Of a DNA stretch of 64,000 bases, positions 1-8,272 are shown piece by piece. Made by a program: the position numbers and the translations under genes. Each line of letters starts with the position of its first letter. The first letter of the stretch is position 1. The notes beneath the pieces were generated by a model. That model searched no databases and was not told the DNA's origin. It saw nothing but the letters and a program-made list of their open reading frames with translations. This DNA is from Bradyrhizobium sp. 4 (lineage in GTDB: Bacteria > Pseudomonadota > Alphaproteobacteria > Rhizobiales > Xanthobacteraceae), in contig NZ_CP064686.1 in assembly GCF_023100905.1 (NCBI RefSeq), positions 7,652,001 through 7,716,000 on the forward strand. Direction: 5' to 3'.

Positions 1-824
1 ACATCTCCGCCGATATCGTCAACCAGCCCGACTGCAGGTTGAAACTGATCGCGAATTTCGGCAACGGCGTCGACAACATCGATGTCGAGGCCGCGCATGC
101 CCGCGGCATCACCGTCACCAACACGCCCAAAGTTTTGACCGAAGACACCGCCGACATGACCATGGCTCTGATCCTCGCCGTGCCCAGGCGGATGATCGAA
201 GGCGCCTCGATCCTGACGGAGGGAAAACCCTGGCCGGGCTGGTCGCCGACCTGGATGCTTGGCCATCGCATCGGCGGAAAGCGCCTCGGCATCATCGGCA
301 TGGGCCGCATCGGCCAGGCGGTCGCACGCCGCGCCCGCGCCTTCGGCTTGCAGATCCACTACCACAACCGCCGGCCGGTGGCGCCGAAGATCGCCGAAGA
401 GCTGGGCGCGACCTATTGGGAAAGCCTCGACCAGATGCTGGCGCGGATGGACATCATCTCGGTGAACTGTCCGCACACGCCGGCGACCTACCATCTGCTG
501 TCGGCGCGCCGGCTGAAGCTCATTCGCAAGGATGCCTACATCGTCAACACCGCGCGCGGCGGGGTCACCGACGAGGACACGCTGATCAAGCTGATCGAAG
601 GCGGCGAGATCGGCGGCGCCGGCCTCGACGTGTACGAGCACGAGCCCGCGGTGAACCCGAAGCTGGTGCGGCTCGCCAAGGCCGGCAAGGTGACGTTGCT
701 GCCACATATGGGCTCGGCCACGATCGAGGGCCGCGTCGAGATGGGCGAGAAGGTGATCATCAACATCCGCACCTTCCTCGACGCGCACAAGCCGCCGGAT
801 CGCGTGCTGCCGAGCATGCTGTGA
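1..824 (+). CDS. D-2-hydroxyacid dehydrogenase (glyoxylate reductase type), 5' truncated
   Basis: NAD(P)H-dependent D-2-hydroxyacid dehydrogenase, probably a glyoxylate/hydroxypyruvate reductase. The frame is open to the window edge, so the N-terminus, about 60 residues by family length, lies outside. Visible are the Rossmann dinucleotide loop (IIGMGRIGQAVARRA), the catalytic Arg in NTARGG, the catalytic Glu in DVYEHEP and the catalytic His in LLPHMGSA, the normal Arg-Glu-His triad. The HNRR after the second Rossmann strand suggests NADP(H) rather than NAD(H), which is inference. The gene ends in TGA and is followed by a palindromic repeat, with LysR convergent. The exact substrate cannot be told from sequence; glyoxylate, hydroxypyruvate or a related 2-keto acid is likely. 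Confidence 0.9.
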   Translation, partial: ISADIVNQPDCRLKLIANFGNGVDNIDVEAAHARGITVTNTPKVLTEDTADMTMALILAVPRRMIEGASILTEGKPWPGWSPTWMLGHRIGGKRLGIIGMGRIGQAVARRARAFGLQIHYHNRRPVAPKIAEELGATYWESLDQMLARMDIISVNCPHTPATYHLLSARRLKLIRKDAYIVNTARGGVTDEDTLIKLIEGGEIGGAGLDVYEHEPAVNPKLVRLAKAGKVTLLPHMGSATIEGRVEMGEKVIINIRTFLDAHKPPDRVLPSML

Positions 825-854
825 GTTCAACTTACTGCGCGATAAGCTCTCCTG

Positions 855-959
855 CCTCCTCCTGAGGAGACCGCGTAGCGATCGTCTCGAAGGATGGCCG
901 CAGGCGAGATCCGGGCCTTCATGGTTCGAGACGCGCGTTCCGCGCTCCTCACCATGAGG
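855..959. repeat. Dispersed imperfect palindrome, copy 1
   Basis: An intergenic element with four conserved blocks: CCTGAGGAG, GTCTCGAAGGATGG, ATGGTTCGAGACGCG and GCTCCTCACCATGAG. The outer pair and the inner pair are each reverse complements with mismatches, so the element can fold as one long stem or two hairpins. About 39 bp of its right half recurs as an exact reverse complement in the copy at 3845. It resembles the REP/BIME-like intergenic repeats common in bradyrhizobial genomes. Confidence 0.8.
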
Positions 960-964
960 GTCTG

Positions 965-1873
965 CTACCCCCGGGCGTTGCGCTTGCGCCAGTCGGCAAC
1001 GAAATCGATGAAGGCCCGCAGTGCCGGCGGCGTCTGGCGCCGGCTTGGATAATACAGGAACGGGCCCGGAAACGGCTCGCACCAGTCTTCAAGCAGCCTG
1101 ACCAGCGCGCCCGACTTCAGGGCTTCGCCGACATATCCATCGAGCGTCGCCCAGACACCGGCGCCGTCGAGCGCAGCGCGCATGGAAAGGCCCATGTTGG
1201 TCGAGATCAGCTTTGCCGGCGGATCGACCTTCACCAGCTGACCGGCCTTCTCGAACTCCAGATCATGCATGACACCGCTGGAGTAGCGGGCGCGGATGCA
1301 ATCGTGGTCGAGCAGATCCTTCGGATGCTCAGGCTTGCCGCGGCGCGCGAGGTAATCGGGCGAAGCGACCACGACATAGCTCTGCGGGCCGCTGAGCGAG
1401 ATCGCCACCATGTCCTGCGCCAGATGCTCGCCATAGCGCACGCCGGCATCGAAGCCCGCGCTGACGATGTCGACGAACCCGCTCTCGGAGACGACGTCGA
1501 GGTCGACCTGGGGATAGGCCTTGAGGAACGGCCCGATCATCGGCGCCAGCACGAGATCGACCGCGGGCGGCGGTGCGTTGATGCGTAGCCGGCCCGAGGC
1601 CACCTCGCGCAGGCCGCGGACTTGATCGAGGGCGTCGCCGACATCGCGCAGCGCCGGCGCCACGCGCGACAGTAGCAGCTCGCCCGCCTCGGTCAGGGCG
1701 ACGCTGCGGGTGGTGCGGTTCATCAGGCGGACGCCGAGGCGCTCTTCGAGGTCCCGCAATCGTTGGCTAAGGCTCGACACCGACACGCGAATTTCGACCG
1801 CCGCGCGCCGGAAATTGCGGGTGCGGGCGACCGCCACGAAGACGTCGAGATCACGCAGGTCGGGCTCAGCCAT
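965..1873 (-). CDS. LysR-family transcriptional regulator
   Basis: A 302-residue LysR-type regulator. Residues 5-65 form the winged helix-turn-helix (RDLDVFVAVARTRNFRRAAV, then SSLSQRLRDLEERLGVRLMN), and residues from about 90 on are the periplasmic-binding-like effector domain, ending in the usual FYYPSRRQTPPALRAFIDF segment of the DmlR/GbpR-like group. It is divergent from the aldo/keto reductase at 1989 with a 115-bp shared region carrying a T-N11-A palindrome next to its own start, so it most likely controls that reductase and itself. The effector is unknown. The start is the ATG that places the HTH at the extreme N-terminus, as usual in the family. Confidence 0.93.
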   Translation of the reverse strand: MAEPDLRDLDVFVAVARTRNFRRAAVEIRVSVSSLSQRLRDLEERLGVRLMNRTTRSVALTEAGELLLSRVAPALRDVGDALDQVRGLREVASGRLRINAPPPAVDLVLAPMIGPFLKAYPQVDLDVVSESGFVDIVSAGFDAGVRYGEHLAQDMVAISLSGPQSYVVVASPDYLARRGKPEHPKDLLDHDCIRARYSSGVMHDLEFEKAGQLVKVDPPAKLISTNMGLSMRAALDGAGVWATLDGYVGEALKSGALVRLLEDWCEPFPGPFLYYPSRRQTPPALRAFIDFVADWRKRNARG

Positions 1874-1874
1874 T

Positions 1875-1890
1875 GTTCGCTAATGTGAAC
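1875..1890. promoter_or_regulatory. Candidate LysR operator (T-N11-A dyad)
   Basis: GTTC and GAAC arms separated by 8 nt give a dyad containing T-N11-A (T1877, A1889), the core LysR-box pattern. It begins 2 nt upstream of the LysR start codon, in the divergent region shared with the aldo/keto reductase. Position fits autorepression; activation of the reductase is inference. Confidence 0.45.
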
Positions 1891-1988
1891 AAGCCATTCT
1901 CGATTGTCCAGCTTATCGGCGCAATCGATCAGGCGCATATCAGGCCTCGTCACGCGGCGCAGTCAGCGCCTTTTCGAGGAGAGCCATC

Positions 1989-3008
1989 ATGGAACAGCGC
2001 AAACTCGGTTCAACCGGCCCCACCGTCTCCGCTCTCGGTCTCGGCTGCATGGGCATGTCCGAAGTCTACGGCCCCGCCGATCGGGGCGAGAGCATCGCCA
2101 CGATCCACGCCGCGTTGGATGCCGGCATCACCCTGGTCGACACCGGCGATTTCTACGCCATGGGCCACAATGAAATGCTGCTGCGCGAAGCGCTCAAGGA
2201 CGTGCCGCGCGAGAAGGTGCAGATCAGCGTCAAATTCGGTGCGCTGCGCGGTCCGGCCGGCGAATTCACCGGCATGGACACGAGGCCGGCTGCAGCGAGG
2301 AACTTCCTGGCCTATTCGCTGCAGCGGCTCGGCACCGACTACATCGACGTCTACCGCCCGGCGCGGCTCGATCCCAACATTCCGATCGAGGAGACTATCG
2401 GCGGCATCGCCGATCTCGTGAAGGCCGGCTACATCAAACATATCGGCCTGTCCGAGGTCGGCTCCGACACCATCCGCCGCGCGCATGCCGTGCACCCGAT
2501 CGCCGATCTCCAGATCGAATATTCGCTGATCGAGCGCGGCATCGAGCGCGACATCCTGACGACCTGCCGCGAGCTCGGCATCGGCATCACGGCTTACGGC
2601 GTGTTGGCACGCGGCCTGATCAGCGGCCATTGGTCGAAGGACTCCGGCAAGACAGGCAAGGACTACCGGCTGATGACGCCGCGCTTCCAGGGATCGAATC
2701 TCGATGCCAATCTCGCACTGGTGGAGCAGCTGCGCGCCGTCGCCACCGAGATTGGCGCGACGCCGGCACAGGTCGCGATCGCCTGGGTGGCGGCGCAAGG
2801 CCAAGAGCACGGTCAAGAGATCGTGCCGCTGGTCGGCGCCCGCACCCGCAACCGCCTCAGCGAGGCACTTGGTGCGGCCAAGGTCACGCTGACGCCAGCT
2901 CATCTCGCGCTGTTGGCAAAGGCCTTCCCGCCCGATGTCGCCGCCGGTACGCGCTACGCGGCCGAGCAGATGGCGCATCTCGACAGCGAGAAGCCGGCCA
3001 CGGCGTAG
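1989..3008 (+). CDS. Aldo/keto reductase with replaced catalytic His
   Basis: A 339-residue TIM-barrel aldo/keto reductase. Family features are LGLGCMGMSEVYG at the N-terminus, the Asp/Tyr block DTGDFYAMGHNE, the Lys strand ISVKFGA, HIGLSEVG and the C-terminal cofactor loop GARTRNRLSEALGA. The strand that normally reads YYQHRVDP reads YRPARLDP, so the usual tetrad His aligns with Ala125. The ribosome site GAGGAG lies 9 nt before the ATG. It is divergent from the LysR gene, whose likely target it is. By resemblance it belongs to the AKR11/AKR13-like oxidoreductases (small aldehydes, pyridoxal-type or quinone substrates), but the substrate is not inferable, and the missing His suggests altered chemistry or a non-carbonyl role. 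Confidence 0.9.
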   Translation: MEQRKLGSTGPTVSALGLGCMGMSEVYGPADRGESIATIHAALDAGITLVDTGDFYAMGHNEMLLREALKDVPREKVQISVKFGALRGPAGEFTGMDTRPAAARNFLAYSLQRLGTDYIDVYRPARLDPNIPIEETIGGIADLVKAGYIKHIGLSEVGSDTIRRAHAVHPIADLQIEYSLIERGIERDILTTCRELGIGITAYGVLARGLISGHWSKDSGKTGKDYRLMTPRFQGSNLDANLALVEQLRAVATEIGATPAQVAIAWVAAQGQEHGQEIVPLVGARTRNRLSEALGAAKVTLTPAHLALLAKAFPPDVAAGTRYAAEQMAHLDSEKPATA

Positions 3009-3017
3009 CGGCTGCGA

Positions 3018-3821
3018 TCAGGTGCGATGGGCGCTGAGGTCAGTAATCACAGGCCCATCGCCATTGAGCGGATTGGCTGGATCGCGCGCGTAACGCAGCG
3101 TCTCGAAGCGCATCGCGCGCGCATCGATCATCAGCAGGCGGCCGACCAGGCCGTCGCCAAAGCCGACGATCTCGCGGATCGCCTCCAGCGCCATCATCGA
3201 GCCCATCACGCCCGCGAGCGCGCCCATGACGCCGGCTTCCGCGCAGGCCGGCACGGTCCCGGGCGGCGGCGCCTCCGGGAACAGGCAGCGATAGGTCGGA
3301 TTGAATTCGCCCTGCTCGTTCTTCTCATGCGCGCGGATGGTGGTGAGCGAGCCATCGAAGGTGCCGAGCGCCGCCGTGATCAGCGGCCTCTTGGCGAAGA
3401 AGCAGGCGTCCGAGGCCAGATAGCGGGTCGAGAAATTGTCGGAGCCGTCGAGCACCAGGTCATAGTCGCCGATCAGCGCCAGCGCATTGTCGGCATTGAG
3501 CCAGGTGGCGTGACCGACGAAGCGGACATGCGGATTAAGCGCAGAAATCCGTTCGGCCGCGCTCTCGACCTTGTGCCGGCCGATATCGGGCGTGGTGTGA
3601 ATGACCTGGCGCTGGAGGTTCGACAGCGATACCACATCGTCATCGACCACGCCGAGCGTACCGACGCCGGCGGCCGCAAGGTACATCAAGGCGGGCGCAC
3701 CGAGCCCGCCAGCGCCGATCACCAGCACGGAGGCCCGCTTCAGCGCTGCCTGGCCGGGACCACCGACATCGCGCAGCACGATATGGCGGGCATAGCGTTC
3801 GAGTTCGTCCGAGCTCAGCAT
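3018..3821 (-). CDS. moeB: MoeB/ThiF-type E1-like adenylyltransferase
   Basis: ATP-dependent enzyme that adenylates the C-terminal Gly-Gly of a sulfur carrier protein (MoaD for molybdopterin or ThiS for thiazole). Features are the ATP loop VLVIGAGGLGAP, the Arg/Asp segments VVDDDVVSLSNLQRQ and LDGSDNFSTRYL, and the active-site region TYRCLFPEAPPPGTVPACAEAGVMGAL. The start is set at the ATG preceding LSSDELERYARHIVLRD because AAGGA lies 5 nt upstream; an in-frame ATG 24 nt earlier falls in the neighbouring repeat. The CxxC pairs that bind zinc in E. coli MoeB are absent: the first pair is TYRC and the C-terminal pair is missing. MoeB versus ThiF cannot be settled without a MoaD or ThiS neighbour. 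Confidence 0.85.
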   Translation of the reverse strand: MLSSDELERYARHIVLRDVGGPGQAALKRASVLVIGAGGLGAPALMYLAAAGVGTLGVVDDDVVSLSNLQRQVIHTTPDIGRHKVESAAERISALNPHVRFVGHATWLNADNALALIGDYDLVLDGSDNFSTRYLASDACFFAKRPLITAALGTFDGSLTTIRAHEKNEQGEFNPTYRCLFPEAPPPGTVPACAEAGVMGALAGVMGSMMALEAIREIVGFGDGLVGRLLMIDARAMRFETLRYARDPANPLNGDGPVITDLSAHRT

Positions 3822-3844
3822 CGTTGTCCTTCGTTCTCTCAACA

Positions 3845-3950
3845 CTCATGGTGAGGAGCGCGGAACGCGCGTCTCGAACCATGCAGGCCCCATATCGCCC
3901 GGAGCCATCCTTCGAGATGCGGCCTTGAGGCCGCTCCTCAGGATGAGGGC
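3845..3950. repeat. Dispersed imperfect palindrome, copy 2 (inverted)
   Basis: Same element as at 855 in opposite orientation. Positions 3845-3883 are an exact reverse complement of the right half of copy 1, and the other blocks (CATCCTTCGAGATGCGG, GCTCCTCAGGATGAGG) match with a few changes. The two copies bracket the LysR, aldo/keto reductase and MoeB genes as inverted repeats. Confidence 0.8.
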
Positions 3951-4055
3951 CTGAGTCCGTGGCCTCTATCGCCCGGCTGAACCACCCCGAGATTGTTCGC
4001 GACCAACGAGATGTGCTTCAATGGCATTGCGTTCAATGGGCTGGCTGGATTTGTC

Positions 4056-5414
4056 ATGAGATCGATGCTTGCGGCAACACTGATGTTTGCGGCTGCGACA
4101 GGCGCACACGCCCAGATGACGACACCGCAGATCCCCGGCACCAAGCCGAAGCCGGTCCAGACCGTTCCGATCCGGCCTCCTGCTTTGCAGACGCCGGCTG
4201 CGACGGCCGATGCCATGGCGCAGGCGGAGCGGCTATCGCTGCAGTCCGACCTTGCCTGGGTCGGCCAATATAACGGCGCCATCACCGGCGACGTCAGCGC
4301 GCGCCTGGTCGAGGCGATCAAGGAGTATCAGAAGGCCAAAGGCGGCAAGCCGACCGGCGTGCTCAATCCGCAGGAACGCGCCGCGCTCACCGAGACCGCG
4401 CGCCGCAAACAGGAGAGCGTCGGCTGGAAGATTGTAACGGAGATGACCAGCGGCGCGCGGCTTGGCATTCCCTCAAAACTGGTGCCGCAGCAGGCGACCG
4501 ATGCCAACGGCTCGAAATGGACCTCTCCCACCGGAACGGTGCAGGTGCTGCTCAGCCGCCGCAAGGAGGCGAACCCGACCACAGCCAAGCTTGCCGAAGC
4601 GGAGAAGAAAGAGCCGGGTCGCAAGGTCGACTACACCGTGGTGAAGCCCGACTTCTTCGTGCTGTCGGGTCTGCAGGGTCTGAAGAAATTTTACATGCGC
4701 GGCACCTCCAGGGGTGATGAAGTTCGCATCATGACGATCCTCTACGACCAGGCGACCGAGAACACCGTCGAGCCGGTCGTGATCGCGATGTCGAGCGCGT
4801 TCACTGCATTCCCGTCGGGGCCACAGGCCGGGCCGCCGCCACGCAAGACGGTCGAATATGGCACCGGCCTCGTCGTCAGCGACGATGGCGCGATCGTCAC
4901 CGACCGCCTCGTCACCGATTCCTGTCTCGCGATCACGGTCGCCGGCTATGGCAGCGCCGACCGTCTCGCCGAAGACCGGGAACACGACCTCGCGCTGCTC
5001 CACATCTACGGCGCCCGCGGCCTGAAGCCGTTCAGCCTCGGCAGTGGCGCGGCGAAGACGAGCGTTGATGTCGTCGGCATCGCTGACCCGCAGAGCCAGG
5101 GCGGCGCGGTCGGTGTGTCGAGCCTCAAGGCCGCGCTGGCATCCGTCGGTGGCAGTGATTCAGCGCTGTCACCACCGCCCGCGGTCGGATTTTCCGGCAG
5201 CGCCGCCATCGACGGCGACGGCAAGTTCGCCGGCATCGCACTGTTGAAGCCGGCGATGGTTGCGGGCGCCGCGACGTCGGTACCGGCGTCGCAGGCGGTG
5301 ATGGTCTCCGCGGAGACGGTGCGCGATTTCCTGAAGACAAACGGTGTCACCGCGAACGGCACCTCGACGGATGCGAAAGCCGCCGTCGTGCGCGTGATCT
5401 GCGTGCGGAAGTAA
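4056..5414 (+). CDS. Secreted peptidoglycan-binding / degenerate trypsin-like protein
   Basis: A predicted exported protein of 452 residues when started at the ATG of MRSMLAATLMFAAATGAHAQ, a clear signal peptide; longer in-frame starts exist at 3993 (TTG) and 4011 (ATG). After a Pro-rich linker comes a peptidoglycan-binding-domain-1-like segment (about 55-110: LQSDLAWVGQYNGAITGDVS ... ALTE). The last 200 residues resemble a trypsin/DegP fold: YGTGLVVSDDGAIVTDRLV, then HDLALLHIYG, then GFSGSAAIDGDGKFAGIALL. The Asp and Ser positions are present, but the His normally in TNAHV aligns with Leu285 of TDRLV, so proteolysis is doubtful. Probably a periplasmic wall-associated protein. The specific role is unknown. 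Confidence 0.8.
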   Translation: MRSMLAATLMFAAATGAHAQMTTPQIPGTKPKPVQTVPIRPPALQTPAATADAMAQAERLSLQSDLAWVGQYNGAITGDVSARLVEAIKEYQKAKGGKPTGVLNPQERAALTETARRKQESVGWKIVTEMTSGARLGIPSKLVPQQATDANGSKWTSPTGTVQVLLSRRKEANPTTAKLAEAEKKEPGRKVDYTVVKPDFFVLSGLQGLKKFYMRGTSRGDEVRIMTILYDQATENTVEPVVIAMSSAFTAFPSGPQAGPPPRKTVEYGTGLVVSDDGAIVTDRLVTDSCLAITVAGYGSADRLAEDREHDLALLHIYGARGLKPFSLGSGAAKTSVDVVGIADPQSQGGAVGVSSLKAALASVGGSDSALSPPPAVGFSGSAAIDGDGKFAGIALLKPAMVAGAATSVPASQAVMVSAETVRDFLKTNGVTANGTSTDAKAAVVRVICVRK

Positions 5415-5481
5415 GCTCGCCGAAGGCGCGCAACCTCTCCACGAGCGGAAGAGCTGACCGAGCTCGCGACCCAGCACGCCA

Positions 5482-7161
5482 TTAGCTCAGCCTGAATCTG
5501 ATCCCGGCCTTCGCGAGGCCACCCGAGATCCCGACCGGCGTGCCGTCCGCACGCCAGCAAGCGGCGCCACTCATGGTGCCGTCGTCGTGGAAGGCGATAC
5601 CGTTCATGCCGCCGGCGACTGTCGCGACAGGCTGCACCTTGTGACCGAGGCTCTCGAGCTTCGCGCGCACGCTCTCCGGTACGTTCTGTTCGACTTCGAG
5701 CGCATTGCCCTCCGTCCAGACCCGCGGCGCCTCGACCGCTTCCTGCAAGCTCATGCTGTGGTCGATCAGATTGACCAGCGCCTGCATTGCGCTCGGGAAG
5801 ATACGCTTGCCGCCGGGTAGGCCCAGCGCATAGCGCAGCTTTCCGTCACGGAGCGCCATCATCGGCGACATCGAGGTCGTCACCCGCTTGCCCGGCGCCA
5901 GCGACAGGGCGTGGCCTGGACGCGGATCAAACAGGTTCATGTAGTTGTTGGCGATGGCGCCGAGGCCCGGGATCATGATCTTGGCGCCGAACAGATTGTT
6001 GATGGTCTGCGTGGTCGCAACCACGTTGCCGAACGCATCAGCCGCCGTCATGTGCGTGGTGTGAGCGCCTTCAAGCTGCGACACGCCGGCGCCCCAGCTC
6101 TGCGCCCGTGCCGGATCGATCGCAGCGCGGCGCTCCTCGGCATAGGCCTTCGAAGTCAGCCGCTCCACGGGGACGCCGACATAATCAGGATCGCCGCTGG
6201 CAGCGGCGCGATCGGCGAATGCGATCTTCAGGACCTCCGCGAGATAGTGGATCGTTTCCGGTGTGCCGAAGCCGAGGCTGCCGATGTCGTAACCCTCCAG
6301 GATGTTCAGCATCTGCGCGATATGCACGCCCGAGGCCGCGGGCGGCGGCGGGCCAAAGATGGTCCAGCCTCGGTAATCGGCGCGGATCGGCTGCCGTTCG
6401 ACGGTCTTGTAGCTGGTGAGGTCGTTGCGCCGGATGAAGCCGCCGGCGTTTTCCATGTAATCGACCAGGATGTCGCCAAGCGGCCCCTCATAGAGCGCCT
6501 TTTCACCGTGGTCGGCGATATGCCGCAACGTCTCGGCATATTCGGCCTGTACCACGCGCTCGCCGACCTTCAACGGCTCTCCATCAGGCAAGTAAATCGC
6601 CGCGATCGGCTTGTCCTTGCGCATTTCGGCGGCGCTCTCGCTGATGCATTCGTGCAGATAGGGTGTCGCCGCGTAGCCGCGCGCGGCGTGCTTGATCGCG
6701 GGCTGCATGACATCGGCGAGGCTCATGGTGCCGAAGCGGCGCAGCGTCTCGCACCAGGCTTTCAGCGAACCCGGTGTGGCGACCGCCTTTGGGCCGTTGA
6801 GATTCTCATTGCCGACGGTGTCGAACACGTCATGCGCGGAGCCCGGCGTCGGGGTGTAGCTGGTGTCAAGCACCGCCGCGGGCACGGTGCTCTGCCCGTC
6901 GATGAAACGGTGGCTGCCGTCGGCGAGCCGGATGTGCGCCATGCCACCGCCGATGATGCCCACCATCATCGGCTCGACCACGGTCAGCGTGAACAGGGTC
7001 GCTATCGCGGCGTCGACGGCGTTGCCGCCGGCGGCCAGCATCTCCGCGCCGGCGCTCGAGGCCAGTGGATGGTTGCTGACCACCATGCCGCGGCTCGATA
7101 CCGCAGGCATCTTATGGCATTCGAAGTTCGTCGCCGTCCGGTCGCGCCAGTTTCCGCCCAT
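5482..7161 (-). CDS. Gamma-glutamyltransferase family protein
   Basis: N-terminal-nucleophile hydrolase of the gamma-glutamyltranspeptidase family, which transfers or hydrolyses gamma-glutamyl groups (glutathione and analogues). Family blocks are VVSNHPLASSAGAEMLAAGG near the start, GGGMAHIRLADGSHRFIDG, the autoprocessing site GAHTTHMTAADAFGNVVATT (nucleophile Thr opening THMTAAD), NNYMNLFDPRPGHALSLAPG and LGLPGGKRIFPSAMQAL. At 559 residues the length is normal. No signal peptide is visible, so it may be a cytoplasmic GGT-like amidase rather than classical periplasmic GGT. An AAGGAC ribosome site precedes the ATG. It is convergent with the upstream secreted protein and divergent from parA. 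Confidence 0.88.
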   Translation of the reverse strand: MGGNWRDRTATNFECHKMPAVSSRGMVVSNHPLASSAGAEMLAAGGNAVDAAIATLFTLTVVEPMMVGIIGGGMAHIRLADGSHRFIDGQSTVPAAVLDTSYTPTPGSAHDVFDTVGNENLNGPKAVATPGSLKAWCETLRRFGTMSLADVMQPAIKHAARGYAATPYLHECISESAAEMRKDKPIAAIYLPDGEPLKVGERVVQAEYAETLRHIADHGEKALYEGPLGDILVDYMENAGGFIRRNDLTSYKTVERQPIRADYRGWTIFGPPPPAASGVHIAQMLNILEGYDIGSLGFGTPETIHYLAEVLKIAFADRAAASGDPDYVGVPVERLTSKAYAEERRAAIDPARAQSWGAGVSQLEGAHTTHMTAADAFGNVVATTQTINNLFGAKIMIPGLGAIANNYMNLFDPRPGHALSLAPGKRVTTSMSPMMALRDGKLRYALGLPGGKRIFPSAMQALVNLIDHSMSLQEAVEAPRVWTEGNALEVEQNVPESVRAKLESLGHKVQPVATVAGGMNGIAFHDDGTMSGAACWRADGTPVGISGGLAKAGIRFRLS

Positions 7162-7399
7162 GCCTCTTGTCCTTCTTACTCACGGTATCAAGCACAGCAC
7201 ACGTACGAGTACGGGTCCAGTAATGGTACGGATTCGCTGGCATTCCCGCTTCCGCCATCATCGTCCCTGCTGATTCGGACCTCCGCGATCCCCTTTGGAT
7301 CGGGCCGGCACGTCCTGAGCGAGAAGAGCTCAGCATCGAGATCGATGCACGTTCGCGTGGCGTTTCCCTGGCCCAAGCACTCCAAAGGATTGATCTTCA

Positions 7400-8143
7400 A
7401 TGCACACGATCGCACTGGCCACCCAAAAGGGTGGCAGCGGCAAGAGCACGCTCGCCATCGGCCTCGCGCTGGCAGCCAAGCAGGCCGGCTTCACCGTTCG
7501 CCTGATCGAAACCGACCCGCAGGGCACACTGTCCAATTGGCAGCGCCGCCGCACCACCGATGATCTCGTCGTCGAGCCGATCTATCACGCCGCCGACATC
7601 GAGCCGCGCCTGAAGATGCTGGCCGACAGCGGCCTCCAGATCGCGATCGTCGATACCGCCGCCGGCCTCAGCGCCGCGACCACCGCCGCGATCCGCCATT
7701 CCGACCTCTGCCTGATCCCGGCCCGCCCGAGCGTCGCCGACATCGAAGCCACCGTCTCCACGCTCAGCGTCGCGCGCGCCTGGAAGCGCCCCTACAGCTT
7801 CGTGCTGAACCAAACGCCGATCCGCGGCCAGCGTATCGATAATGCCGCCAACACCCTCGCCGAGGAAGCCGCGCTCGATCTGGCCGAGGTGCTCGCGCGT
7901 CCCCTGATCGTGATGCGCAACGACCACCAGGACTCGCTCGCAAGCGGCCTCGCGGTGAACGAATTCGCCCCGAACGGCAAGTCGACCGAGGAGATCCGCG
8001 GCCTCTGGCATTGGATCGAGACCCGGCTCGAGCTCGCCGCCACCACCAATGTCTTGATCGACCAGGTCATCGCGGCCGCGGACGGAATGTTGCACGTCGC
8101 CGCCGAGCTTGCAGCCGACGAGACCACGATACTGGCGTCCTGA
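7400..8143 (+). CDS. Orphan ParA/MinD-type ATPase
   Basis: A 247-residue deviant-Walker ATPase. Walker A is QKGGSGKST (signature Lys in KGGSGKS), the switch I-like block is ETDPQGTLSNW and Walker B is IAIVDTAAG. It lacks the N-terminal HTH of plasmid ParA proteins and no parB-like gene or parS-type site is nearby, so it is probably not the chromosomal segregation ParA. Orphan ParAs of this kind position protein cargos (chemoreceptor clusters, polar structures) or serve plasmid-derived functions, but no cargo is identifiable here. The next genes on either side (ggt, mutM) do not form an operon with it. Confidence 0.85.
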   Translation: MHTIALATQKGGSGKSTLAIGLALAAKQAGFTVRLIETDPQGTLSNWQRRRTTDDLVVEPIYHAADIEPRLKMLADSGLQIAIVDTAAGLSAATTAAIRHSDLCLIPARPSVADIEATVSTLSVARAWKRPYSFVLNQTPIRGQRIDNAANTLAEEAALDLAEVLARPLIVMRNDHQDSLASGLAVNEFAPNGKSTEEIRGLWHWIETRLELAATTNVLIDQVIAAADGMLHVAAELAADETTILAS

Positions 8144-8201
8144 GCGGGGCAATCGCTCAGACGGCAGCCGGCCCTTCACCATCCGGAAGGGGCCTTAGCG
8201 A

Positions 8202-8240
8202 CGAAGCAATCCGGCCACCAGCCCGGCCGGATTGCTTCGC
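8202..8240. repeat. Perfect 15-bp inverted repeat
   Basis: CGAAGCAATCCGGCC and its exact reverse complement are separated by 9 nt, downstream of parA. The arm core (GAAGCAATCC) is shared with the larger repeat that follows, so this is a partial member of the same family. It could also act as a weak terminator, but there is no T-run. Confidence 0.75.
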
Positions 8241-8272
8241 TTCGCGTTTTTGGGAAACTCTATCGCCGCCAT

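Noticed and set aside
5911..7563. Long plus-strand open frame of 550 codons opposite the gamma-glutamyltransferase gene
   Set aside because: It is antisense to a gene with intact catalytic motifs; its translation is Arg/Gly/Ala-rich without family sequence, a normal effect of high GC in a reverse frame.
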